A stretch of 64,000 nucleotides of DNA, taken from NCBI RefSeq assembly GCF_037975245.1, contig NC_092582.1, forward strand, positions 11,696,001 through 11,760,000. The letters run 5' to 3'. The stretch is from Apostichopus japonicus (lineage: Eukaryota > Echinodermata > Holothuroidea > Aspidochirotida > Stichopodidae). The notes beneath the pieces were generated by a model. The model was given only the letters and a program-made list of their open reading frames with translations. It made no database searches and had not been told where the DNA came from. Below are positions 39,200-50,109 of this stretch, piece after piece (within the stretch, counting starts at the first letter, position 1; each line of letters opens with the position of its first letter). A program made the translations under genes and the position numbers.

Positions 39200-39498
39200 A
39201 AGATATTATATTTATTTTTAAATGAATATTTACCGTCATTGAAGCATACGCCGTTGTCAGGTTTGTCGTTCGGATCTCTTTCTTCAACTGGTACCTTTTG
39301 GCTAAGCTCAGGCAAAACCATTCCAAAATCGTCATAAGGAGCTTCAGCCGAGGTCTCCGAGGAGTGCCCGGCTATTGCATTAGCTGGGTCTTTACCAGTA
39401 GCTGTTTGTTGCTTTGTTTCATTTACCGAATATTCCGATAAAGTAAAACCAAAAATCATTGCGAAAACAACGACGACTTTTGCTACAAACAGCTTCAT
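36304..39498 (-). CDS. Gene 5: PSP94/beta-microseminoprotein-like secreted protein
   Basis: Exons on the minus strand: 39234-39498, 37813-37918 and 36304-36469; 537 nt, 178 residues. The signal peptide spans about residues 1-21 (MKLFVAKVVVVFAMIFGFTL). It has the longest linker of the cluster (about residues 22-80, acidic, Thr/Ser-rich), then PDNGVCF (C85). Exon 2 gives C93, C108, C111, C113 and the C121-C122 pair (CIFCFCNDNHGVTCCR). Exon 3 gives KPYPHVEDPSLC, SCEY, KKCKSFCKILGWYFSDIS and the tail LLSVPLAMP. Splice sites are GACG/GTAAAT, TTTGCCAG, CGAGA/GTGAGT and TTTTCCAG. A TA microsatellite sits immediately inside intron 1, and a LINE fragment lies just inside intron 2. It belongs to the right-hand subgroup (genes 5-8) with the (L/I)(S/T)VP tail. 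Confidence 0.88.
36960..37755 (-). mobile_element. LINE (non-LTR) reverse-transcriptase relic in gene 5 intron 2
   Basis: On the minus strand, broken frames encode WFAINKLLLNVSKTSCMLF, then YVTKFIGVLMDHKLNWKEH, ASHVLNSDALYILFCAIFLP and AEVWGNT. This is the order of the end of a Jockey/CR1-type reverse transcriptase (WF..NKL.LN..KT...F, K.LGV..D..L.W..H, LPY...AEVWG). The frame shifts near 37600. Below 37370 lies non-coding 3' sequence. The boundary at 36960 is approximate. Confidence 0.7.
39103..39205. repeat. (TA)n microsatellite in gene 5 intron 1
   Basis: TA/TATC/TACA repeats starting about 30 bp inside intron 1 from the exon 1 donor (39233). Confidence 0.9.
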
Positions 39499-41865
39499 GA
39501 TATTTTATGTTGCGGTCTGTATTTCTACGTTTTTCCACAAAAATGATACGGAGTTAGGTGAATAGACCAAGTAGAAATGTCAAACAGATATGGTACTAGT
39601 GGACCGCACAATGCAGTTTAAATAAGTATAGGTAATCTACTATTTTTTTTGATAGCCACCTTGATAAAAGTTGAATGGACGTTTGATTCTATTTTTGTTT
39701 TATTTCCGCTTGGCCTCAAGTGTCATATTGGTTATTTTAAGTTTTAGTTAAAGTTCAATGAATATATTCGTCTGCCTTTTCAGTTTTACTGCTACCAGTT
39801 AAATGTAAACTCAGTTTACGAGTGGTTGTCACTTGACATTGACATTGTGGAACATCTGCACATTAGCAAACACTTTTACCCAATTTGAAGAAATAATTTT
39901 TGCTTTCTCTGTAAGTTTGCGCAATACTTCAGAATATAACAGAAAATATGGAAAAGCAAATAGGGTTTGCAAATTGAGCTTAAAGCTTTTGATGCCCATC
40001 GGCCTTTGAGCTAGCGAAGGTAAACTTACTTTGCAGAGACAAAAGTGTGCGATACCACTTATACCCTCAGAGGGACTCTCATACAACCGAATCATGAAAC
40101 GTTGATAAACACCCAGGAACTCGTACGAAACCAAAAACAAATAATGAATAGTTTCAATATGCAATATAATTTAGGAGTATAATGAACTTAATTTTACCTC
40201 GAATGAATATTATATTCTTTCAAATGAATATGAATGGTGTATGTATAGTGTGTTGAATCTATAAAATGGACCGGGTATCAACTTCTTGCAGCCATTTGCG
40301 TAGCTATAGGGTGTAATGAGCCCCGGTTAAAGGGCGAGAACTGGAACTCTTCACTCTCACTTCATCTGCATTTGGCTATCTTGCTTGATTGGCTGTAGTG
40401 ATCCGTTGGCACAACATGTTGGATACAGCCCTTGGGACATTAGAGGGCCCTGGTTAAATGAACGACCTGAACAGGCCATTCTCATGGTGTGATTATTTAA
40501 ATACCGTAAGGTATCTGGAATTGTTTTAAGCATGTGAATAAATTGGATATTTCGAAACTATTTTGCCTTTTCGTTCACACTGTATGTCGAAAGTTCTGTA
40601 CTTTTATATTCGTATATGTCTCGGAATTCATGACAAAGAGCTTAAATATTTTTTGAAGAAAATAAGACTTTTCACAGGGCCTAAGACTAATCGCAGGGCC
40701 TCAAATTAGTACATTGTAACATGTACCATACCATACCATAATAATACCAACAACAACAAAAAACGAATTTCTAGCAATATTTTGAAGCAACAAAAACATC
40801 ATTGTTATAAATCAATCAAAAACAAATAAGGGAAAGGACATATAATTATATAGATTCTCAGTTTTATACTATCTCAACACGAAGTAAGGTAACATATGTT
40901 TAATCTCTTTCGTTGTACCGTAACGTTCGCGTCTCCTTTCCTTCCAAAATATATCCAGACACAATGCTAGGCCCATATAACTTGCTCAAAACATACCAAG
41001 ATGACAACAATGCTGGGATAAACTGGGATGTCCTGAGCTTATTTGCTCCCACACTAACACTGTAATCCCAGCAGGGAAATGACTATGTAGGGATTTTTAT
41101 ATTTGTATTTGTATATTTATTTGTTTCATCACAATTTACAGTGTGACGGGAAGTCTCCTATAAAGCCTGCAAGGCTTAACAAAGTAGGAGATTCCCCAAA
41201 AAGAAAAAAGAGAGAAGAACTTAAGAATAGAAAGAATAGGATTGCAACCAACTAGGGGTTGGCTAGAACAGTTGCTGGAGCACAATAATTGTAGTCTTGG
41301 AATCACTGGGCGGTTCGAATCTCGTTACAGGCAATAATTCCTTTGCTTTGTTTTAGTGTGTTTATAATATCGCAATCAGCCTGCTGTTGTTCAATCACTG
41401 AAGTAAACATATGTTCATGTGAGAAGTATTAGTATTAGGCAATTTTTGTTGATCGGAAAATATGCAAGAATGTGTATACCTTTATCTACTGATTAGGCGC
41501 CATGATTTCTGTAATTGGTAATCGGTAGGCTCATTAAACATTGAAGAGAAATTTACATCGTTGTCTATGTAATGTGAATAGCCAGAGATGAAAAAATTTA
41601 GACTAAAATAATCAAAAATATGATGTATGATCTTTAGTTGACATTTTGTGATATATCCTCTAAACTCATAGTATAATAAAGTCCATCGTTTAATTAATGT
41701 TTTTGAATCCGCATCTAGGAAATGACTTATTGTAATTGTTTTATTTACCTTTAAAAGTGTTAATTCATTTTTACTTATGTACTAAATCTAACAGTATCGT
41801 GCAACATCACAACAAAATAGTTTCTCATCATCACAAGTGAGATGAAAATGGGGACCAATCTGATA
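39499..41865. other. Intergenic between genes 5 and 6
   Basis: It holds two dispersed-repeat traces. One is a TGTGACGGGAAGTCTCC / GCCTGCAAGGC / GTAGGAGATTCCCC segment (41140-41200), which looks like a LINE end. The other is a tRNA-like fragment (41270-41330). No family exon is seen. Confidence 0.55.
41270..41330 (+). repeat. Possible tRNA-derived SINE fragment
   Basis: GGTTCGAATCTCG near 41312 matches a tRNA B-box (GGTTCGAATCC) and follows a stretch with tRNA-like spacing, but the A-box is degraded. Confidence 0.35.
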
Positions 41866-44800
41866 TCATGCATCTTGAATTGGGACGCTGATGGACAGGC
41901 TCAGATCTGAATAGTACCAGCCTATGATTGAGCACAAATCTTTACATCTTGGGCTTCGCTTGAATTTACACTTCCCGTTTCCGTTTCCAGGTGAAATTTT
42001 GCACTTATCCGGGTTTTTCGTTATCGGAAACGCCTCTCTGATGGAGAGATAAAGAAACGCATTAAAAGCAGTAGTAATAATACTAATAATATTCATGATA
42101 ACGATAGGTAATGTTTTTCATGAAAATTTAATCAACTGTTTTCAACAGAATTCGATATAAAAACAAACAAGACGAATATTTCATTTATGCACAAACAGTA
42201 TAACGGAGATTATCAAAGTCGGTTTAATATTTATCAAGTATGGATTATTTGCATTTGTGATGAAATATTTTCTTGTTCTTATGTACCCTTCCTTACACTG
42301 TAAAGTACTGTAAACAGAGGTAGAGGTGGAGAGAGGTTGTATAACATGAACCTGAAATTAAGCCGACGTGATCATATCACAACGCTTTTATGATAAAAGA
42401 ATATAAATGATTTGATTGACTGCAAACTAACATTTTCTGTTTAATACTGTATTATATGCTTACACTGATTCCAAAAGCATCCATTAGCGTAAGCTTGATC
42501 GCTTTTGTGAGTAATTCTCATGCTGCATCTGGTATACTTTAGGCAGGTCAAATACCAGTTCCATACAAATATCAAAAAGGCATAAATGACCAGTGCATAC
42601 TTGCAATTTCCAATGACGTTTCATACCTAACGCGGATAGCCCATATGTTATTCTGTAAGCAAGTAAACAGTGGCTTACCTATCTGCAATGACAAGTACAT
42701 TTTTATAGTTTCACTCGCATTTTCCTTAAAGAACAAAACATACTATATTGTGTACTTACGCTTCACAGCAAACAACCTCCAAGTTATCGTTACAAAAACA
42801 GAAAATGCAGTCTTTCGCTGGACCACGGTACTTGACTATTTCTCCAGGAGTATCGCATTTACCTTTAGCTGCGGTCAAAAATTGAGATTAAAAAATTAAA
42901 TTTAAGTTTTCTGAAATATTTAATTCTCTCCTTTGAATACTCTCCATATTTATTTGAGAGAATACCTGCACATATTGCTACGTCTCTCATACTTATTTTG
43001 TATCAAATATTATTGCTCTTTATCTTGATGCACGGCTGCATCTGATGGTTATAAACAGACGTCGATTTTTTTCTCGAAATGATATTGACCTAACAGCCAA
43101 AGAAAAACGCTTGAATTTCTACCGCAAATGAACTTTCATTAGTACATGGATAATAGTGAATCCATTCTCTCGTAAAAGTCCCTTGGAATCATTTTTCAAT
43201 AGTAGCATAAGCATCAGATAAAAAGCGAAAGCAGATATTTTCAACATAGTTTACTCGAAAAAAACAACAATTGCAATAAACTTTGGTGCCTTGCCAAGCT
43301 AATCAACTGCATTTGATGAGATTCCAGTACCAGATAGTAAAGAAACTTGAAGGATAGCCAACCGACGCAAACAAAGCTTCAATAAATCTTCAAATTGACA
43401 CAATGTTGCTTATTGATGTATACAGCATAAGGGGAATACATCTTCCAATAAAAATACATAAAACAGAAAATTTTGATTAATTCTATGTCTTTTCAATCAG
43501 CAATCAATCTTAATAATCAATACAAAATGGGAAATTAAGATTAAAACATATTAGAGAGAACATCAATACTGAAAATAAACAAATATGAGATAAAAGTATC
43601 AAATCACAAAGAGTAGAACATACAGTGGAAAGATAATTGACGGTTGCAAGAGACTTCTATGAAACTTTAACAAGAAACGTTGTGCAATAGAGGTCCACCG
43701 AGAGCAAGGAAAAAATGCAAAATAAAATAAAATGGAAAAAAAACTGACAAAAAAGGACACTCCACCCCGCTCACACTACTTTGAATCTACATATATACTA
43801 AGCTAGGCTTCAGTGAACTGGAAACATAAGACGTTATAACATACATGAAACTCTAGGAATACTAACATAACAAAAGAGTTTTGAACAAGCATTGAAGTGA
43901 ACGATAGTATGTACAGACTTGTGACGGTCACTCAAAGAGTTCCAGACTATCTTATGAGTTCGGATACAACAAATACAATGCAGGGTGGAATTCAAACGGA
44001 TTTACAGGAATGCTGAGAGGGTTGCTGCATGAATCTAGTGTTGTGATTGTACTGGTAATAATGATAACAAATAAAAAAGAGAGATTGAAACACTTATGTA
44101 GAGCCCCATTACCAAATTGGAACATAAAGATTGTAGTTTTATGACTGTTGATGTCATACATATGGAGGATATTGTGTGTTAACGAAAAGAGCATTATACT
44201 GTGGGAAAGAGAAGAGATTTTTGGGAATTGATTCACTGCCCTTTTTTGAAGAACATGAAGTTTCGGTAGTCGCGAAGGATAGTTTATGGCCCAGGCAGAA
44301 TTACAGTAAGATAAGTAAAGTAGGATAATGTTATTATAAATAGAATGGTAAAGTTAAATTATTATCAATGTAAACACCTAACAAAATAGCTTGCTTGGGG
44401 ATCAATTGTACATATATGAATGTTCTTTCCAAAGTAACTAAAATATATAGTTTACTTTTTGAGTTAGTTAACCGTTTCTTGCATCTCATTTTCATGGCTA
44501 AGAACTTTCCAATATTCTCCCAGATCTGTTGTGCATTTAAGGAGACTACTTAACATGTTTTTCTTTATTCTTGCAAATAGCTGTACTCTACATTCATTAG
44601 ATTCACTCAAATTGATGTTGCAATGCTCTTCATGAACCTCACCATGCATTCCTTATCGGTTTTACTATATGTGATATCACTTAGTTGTGGTATTATATTA
44701 TTTCAAGAAAAGAGCAATTAGTATTTATAAAAGAACATTTCATCAGAAATTTTAACAAGCCTACTATGCTTGTTACTATACTTCTTAGTATATGTTAGTA

Positions 44801-45396
44801 TCACATTAGTGCCACGATTCCATTCGGTTTACAACTTTTGTCACCCAAATATTTTGTCTGAATTGTTAGCACGTGTATAATTAGATTAGGTCTAGGCATA
44901 ATCTAAAAGACTGAGTAACGTTACATAAACAAAAACTTAATTTATAGTCATATTACGTTAAATGCCACAAAGACAGATAATATATATTGTCATACCAGAT
45001 GCATCAATCCCAATTTTTTTTTCACACAAAGCCTGCTAAGTTTGATTATCTGTTGTAACTACTTACCAGATAACTGTATACTTTCTCCCTTGAACACGAA
45101 GATAATCTTCAAACTTAGTGAACTTCGTTCATTCTGCAGAACACAGAAAACAATGCAATGAGAGGTAGAAATTAAACGTAACCATGCACGTATAAGAATA
45201 CCTACTCAGGTCTAGAAAGTATATACTTACAATCTATGTAACACACTCCATTCGAAGGTGGGTCTTGTTTATCTACCCGTACCACCGGCAAATAATCTTC
45301 TTCCGCTACCTCGACGAAGTTAGCGTGGTATTGTTCTTCCTCCGAAGAAGAGCGTCCAGTACAGATGACGAAAACGAAAATCAATAGCAACATCAT
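41866..45396 (-). CDS. Gene 6: PSP94/beta-microseminoprotein-like secreted protein
   Basis: Exons on the minus strand: 45231-45396, 42760-42868 and 41866-42037; 447 nt, 148 residues. The signal peptide spans about residues 1-17 (MMLLLIFVFVICTGRSS); translation could start at either of the first two Met codons. An acidic linker ends PPSNGVCY (C52). Exon 2 gives C60, C76, C79, C81 and the C89-C90 pair (DCIFCFCNDNLEVVCCE). Exon 3 gives EAFPITKNPDKCKI, KCKF, RCKDLCSIIGWYYSDLS and the tail ISVPIQDA. The first two residues of EPYP are changed (EAFP). Splice sites are GATT/GTAAGT, ACCGCAG, GAAGC/GTAAGT and CATCAG. An AATAAA on the same strand at 41740-41745 lies about 120 bp past the stop. Exon 2 is the longest of the cluster (109 bp). 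Confidence 0.88.
43930..44330 (-). mobile_element. LINE reverse-transcriptase 3' relic in gene 6 intron 1
   Basis: The minus strand encodes LSYCNSAWAINYPSRLPKL, HVLQKRAVNQFPKI and then ILHMYDINSHKTTIFMFQF. This matches the conserved YLSYCN..WG.......L..LQKRAVR segment that follows the reverse-transcriptase domain in Jockey/CR1-type LINEs. There is no intact endonuclease or full polymerase here, so it is a truncated copy. Confidence 0.65.
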
Positions 45397-46060
45397 ATTC
45401 TTCTGAGTTTAGATGATATAGATAGTATTATGAGTATGCACGAATTTAATTGATCTCTGAGTTACTCTCAAACTATTAAAATGTCTTATGATTGGTGTAA
45501 TTTAGTTTTAAACACTGAACGAAAACTATTAAAACTGACACGTTCTTCAACCTTTGCATCGCAATCGTGCAATAGCATTTTAGGGATGTCATACACTCTA
45601 TTTAATCATTTTTTATCTTAACGAGACATTCAGTAGAAAGACAAGGCCGAGTTTCTTTTTCATGTGATAACATATTAAATATTAAGTCATTGACATGTGC
45701 AGATTGTAAACATGTCAAATATGTGTATTGAACAAACCTAAATAGTCTAGCCATTAATTAAAAATTAAAAACTGTATATCTGAATCTCGTATATTGATAA
45801 ATTATTAATCGTGTTAAACCACAAGGAGTGTTAGTACGTGGTAAAATCATTTAAAACCATTGTCAAATGTTGCAAATCTTTAACGTTATTTTAAACATTT
45901 GAATTTTGGGGATAAACAAACAAGGAATCAAGTTGCTCTCTCAATAATTTAAATTTTTAACTTTATTTTAAACATTTGATTTGTGGAGATAAATAGACAC
46001 GTAATCAGCTTGCACTCTCAGTGCGAGTACGGTGAGTGGCAGCTAATATGAGATTTTGGC
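45397..46060. other. Region upstream of gene 6
   Basis: AT-rich and includes the presumed gene 6 promoter, but no convincing TATA box at the usual distance. TTTTAAACATTTGA-type short repeats recur near 45890 and 45965. Confidence 0.5.
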
Positions 46061-46061
46061 A

Positions 46062-46990
46062 TAAAATGTGTCGTATCTCGTCAACTCAACATTTTTCTGC
46101 AAAATGTTTAATTGTTGACTTCTTATGTTCACTGTTCACTTCACTAATTGTTTAATTGTTCACTAATGTTTAATTGTTCACTTCATTCCAACTGAGCAAT
46201 TGAACAATTTTCTATTATATTTATATCTTTTATATTATCAGTAAAATTTCATATCTGAAATCTTAACGTCTTTATTTCTTCTCCTCGTTGCCCCATTTTG
46301 GCGGTGGCTAAACGTGAATGACCTCTGCAGGTCAGAAGAATTTGTACGGTATACTATCGTTCTGGCCTTCTTCCACAATGTTGCCTTCCATATATATTTA
46401 CCGTACTTTACTAACGCATGAATCATCTACCGCGCATATACACGACTCTTTAAACATTTTGCAGGAAATTGTTGACTTGCTCAGTTGGAATGAAGTGAAC
46501 AATTTAACATTTTGCAGAAAAATGTTGAATTGACGAGATACGATAAAGTTGTCAATAAAACATTTCGCAGAGAATTGTTCAATTACTCAGTTGGAATGAA
46601 GTGAACAATTTAATATTTTGCAGAAAAATGTTGAATTGACGAGATATGATATGTGGGCAATTGAACATTTTGCAGAAAATTGTTGAATTGACGACATATT
46701 ATAAGTGGTCAATTGAAAATTTTGCAGAGAATTGTTCAATTACTCAATTGGAATCAAGTGAACAATTGAACATTTTTCAAACAAAATGTTGAATTAACGA
46801 GATCTGATAAGTTGTCAATTAAACATTTTGCAGAAAACTGTTCAATTGCTCAGTTCAAGCAACTGAGCAATCAACATTTTTCTGATTTTTTGATAAGATA
46901 TTATCTTGTTATCTAAGCAATTTACTGAAAAATGTTGACTTATTAGGGGAAAGTTTTCTTATGTTGATAGCACTTTTAAGCTTCCGTAAA
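46062..46990. repeat. Fold-back region with AACATTTT-GCAG-AAAAATGTT repeats
   Basis: A left part (about 46062-46215: CGTATCTCGTCAACTCAACA, then TTTTTCTGCAAAATG) is inverted relative to several copies on the right (46450-46950: CATTTTGCAGAAAAATGTTG, then AATTGACGAGAT). The right side is a tandem array alternating with ATTGTTCAATTACTCAGTTG and GGAATGAAGTGAACAATT blocks. It ends near AAGCTTCCGTAA (46979-46990). It looks like a non-coding fold-back element. Confidence 0.65.
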
Positions 46991-48419
46991 ATCTGAAATG
47001 ATGGAAGTTGTATATATTAAAATCAAACAGATGCTACTTTTCTGTAATTTATTAACTAATCTATAGGCACATGATGCAGCTGTTCTAATTCCTTGCTAAT
47101 TCACAGCATGCTTTGCGTAACTCAATTGATCACAGGATCGCCAAATTCATGGATCATAATCATAAATATTTGCATTTTACTTGTTTATTCCATGTTTTTC
47201 CTGCAGTCTAATCGAGCCTAAATATTGACGATCTAAGATAGGGCTCCTCGACCGACTGGCGGCGCGCTGCCTTAATCCGGCACGCGAAGGCAAACCAGCC
47301 CACATATAGTCTTCACAGGGAGCTAATTTCGATAACGGCTCCTTGGTTTTACTCTAATCCTGGGGTGGGCAATCTGGTGTGGGCCACATGCGGCCGCGCC
47401 ATTGATGTTTTTGCTGCCCGTGAGATGTCTCAAGAAAAAGAAAAAATCAATCTAGTTTACATCATCACAAAAAACGAGCTAGCTGCTTAGAATTTATCGG
47501 CACTAAATGATGCTGTCAGGTAGGCCTATTATTCCTATTAATTATCAACTGTATTGACATTATGTTTGTTTGTGAATGCTTAAGTACACACACCTATTGC
47601 TTGATAGTCCTCGGAATCAAAAGTTTGAAATCAACAGAAGGTCGTTGGTTATAGGTACGGCCCAGTCAATTTTTCACTCCTTCTGGCCCATTCATTCAGA
47701 AAGGTTGCCCACCCCAGTCTAATCGGATAAGCCTTCGTCGTGAGCACCTTACCGATCTACCCTGCACGTTTTGATCGTGTCTCTCTCGTTGCTCAATCCA
47801 GTGCTATCCTTTGGCCTTGGAAGAAAATGATTTAAGAACCAATGAGCTAACAAGAGGGTGAAATCATGAACGACACAGAAGAAAGCTAATGACTACACAC
47901 TTTGCTTTATGTTTTTCATGTTCAAACCATGAGCGTTTTTACATTATGGTGTACCTTGTTGGTTGCACTAACCAATGAGTACTCAGCACCAAAGTCATTA
48001 TAATCCAAACGGTTTACATAACACAGTTTTAGACCAAACTACAATCCATAATTAAGGTTACCTCTATTTTCTTTATTTATTTTTTAAATTTTTTTCCCCC
48101 TGAGCCCTACGAAATGTACTTTTCAATCAAGAATTAATGAAACAAACAAAAGTACCGTATTCTAAAATGCAGCTGTCGAAAATCATATTCCCAATCGGTT
48201 AAGTATTTGTAAATTTCAGATCAGGTATCCGTTCTTTCGATTCCTGATTTTAGCCGTTTTTATTCGATAATTTATAAGAAGAATTGGAAATAAATATATT
48301 TAGGAGCTCTGTTGTGTCACTGTCAGTGATCGATTTTACTTCAAATGATTTTCCTGCAGCTTGCAAGTACAATGCTGTTCAGGTTTCACAATGGGATTCA
48401 TTGGAATGGTTTGACCAAG
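46991..48419. other. Intergenic, no gene recognised
   Basis: It includes a GC-richer patch (47250-47410, 47690-47800) with the look of a dispersed repeat: GGTGGGCAATCTGGTGTGGG near 47363 and GGTTGCCCACCCCAG near 47703 form a weak inverted pair, suggesting a roughly 350-bp element. No coding is seen. Confidence 0.45.
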
Positions 48420-48672
48420 TTGGGAGTGTTAGCTCAGTGGCTAACGCCGGTGCCTTCCAATCATAAGGTCCCAGTTCGAGTCAATCCAAGATTAATGTAT
48501 GTCGTCCAGTTACAGAGTTGTTGGCAATTAACAATTCATAATCATGGACGTTAAATATGAATCTGAGAGGCTGACTTCGATCAGCTTGCTGCTTTGACAG
48601 CCAATGATGGCTTCTTCGCGAGTTCCTGCTTGCAGGAGGATCTAAATTACATACATACATACATACATACAA
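48420..48672 (+). mobile_element. tRNA-derived SINE
   Basis: The head GGGAGTGTTAGCTCAGTGGC with GGTCCCAGTTCGAGTC about 40 bp downstream gives both pol III boxes (TAGCTCAGTGG and GTTCGAGTC) at tRNA spacing. A tRNA-unrelated body follows, and the 3' end is an ACAT/CATA tetranucleotide tail (about 48650-48672). Confidence 0.75.
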
Positions 48673-49767
48673 GTACAGAATATGTAAGGAGTGTAACCCT
48701 TTCCATATTATGCACGAGTCTGTGCATTATATGACACGGTGTCGACGCACACTATACTTGTAAAACTTGTTGCCTACACAGGGAAGCAATGTTCCATTTT
48801 AAGTTGGTGATTGGAATATGAAACAGACGAACCAATTTCTCTACCTTCGTCTCTTCTTTGCTGTTATATATTTGATATATATATATAGGTTGTGTTTGTC
48901 AGTGCAGACTTGCTATACTCGAGTACCAGCCGATTCACATTCTAGTGTACAATAGTATTGTCTTGTAATATAACAATAATCTCCATCCCCTGTCTACTAA
49001 TCCTCTTACATCTATCTCTTTTGTGTCAACCATGCTCATATCCTGTCTGTATTATGTGCGTGTTTTTTGTCCCCTCTGTTGCTGTTACTTGTCATTCAAC
49101 CTCTGAAGACAATCCTGCTAGGATCGAAACGTCAGGCCCACTTACTTTTACATAATATAATTGTTATCATAATATATCATTGTACCATGTAATACTTTAT
49201 GCAACAATATTATTGTGGTTGTTTTATATTATTATGATACAATATTATTGTATGATACACTATGTGAAACGGGTAATTCTATATGCAACAATATTATTGT
49301 TGATATTTTATATTATATTATTATGATACAATATTATTGTATGATACTATGTGAATCGGGTGCACGTACACAGTCTTACTCATGGGTTTGAACTTGTACT
49401 CAGACAAAAAACCCACTCTGTATCTATTTGTGTTTCCATATATTACTGCTAAATAGTTCAATGACTGCAACACTCCTTTAACCACTGGGTATACAGATAT
49501 GATAATTGAAAGTCTCATAGTGAATTCTTTAGGTAAACTTAAAGCATACAGGTGTGATGTCATAGCTATCACCTGGCAACAGAATAATTTCGTATTCTTT
49601 ATTTTCCACCTTGATGAGTAAAGTCAATAAAGTATCAGTGTATTAGGTGTTTCTCAATTTGCTTGTATAAAATTGGATGCAAAGGATTGAAACATGCAAC
49701 ACGTATGCCATTGTGCACTTTGATGTCTCATGTTCCCTTTATTTTTTGTTCGATTTGCATGCAAAAC
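48673..49767. other. Intergenic repeats around 49.1-49.4 kb
   Basis: It holds CCTCTGAAGACAATCCTGC / TAGGATCGAAACGTCAGG (49100-49137), a word common at ends of dispersed repeats in marine invertebrates. It is followed by imperfect ATTATTGT/ATGATACAATATTATTG direct repeats (49200-49350). No gene is supported. Confidence 0.5.
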
Positions 49768-50109
49768 TTCGGAAGCGTAGTTGAGACATGTCAATCAACG
49801 TGTTGATGAGATGCAATAATTCGTCAAAATGACAAAAATTTGAAAATTTATGTTTTGGTGAAATGCAATTAACTCGTGAAAATGACAAATATCTTAATAC
49901 TGACGTTTTTGCAAGATGCGTCTCGACAAAACGTCAAATTTCAGATTTTTCTCATCGTGACGAGTTGATGCATTGCGATAAAACGTCAATTTCTGATTTT
50001 TGACATTTTGGAATATATTGTCAAAACGTCAATTTTCGATTTCTTGTCATATTGACGAGTTTTTGCATCTCATCAAAACGTCAATTTCAGTCCCTTCTAC
50101 GTTTCCGTA
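49768..50109. mobile_element. MITE with CTTCGGAAGCGT/CGTTTCCGTA ends
   Basis: It has the same internal vocabulary as the element at 31943-32458 (ACGTCAATTT, GACGAGTTGATGCAT, TTTCAGATTTTT) and inverted ends CGGAAGCGTAG and CTACGTTTCCG. It is a second copy of one MITE family. Confidence 0.7.

Noticed and set aside
48420-48484. Functional tRNA gene
   Set aside because: The A and B boxes are present, but the acceptor stem does not pair and a SINE body with a tetranucleotide tail follows.
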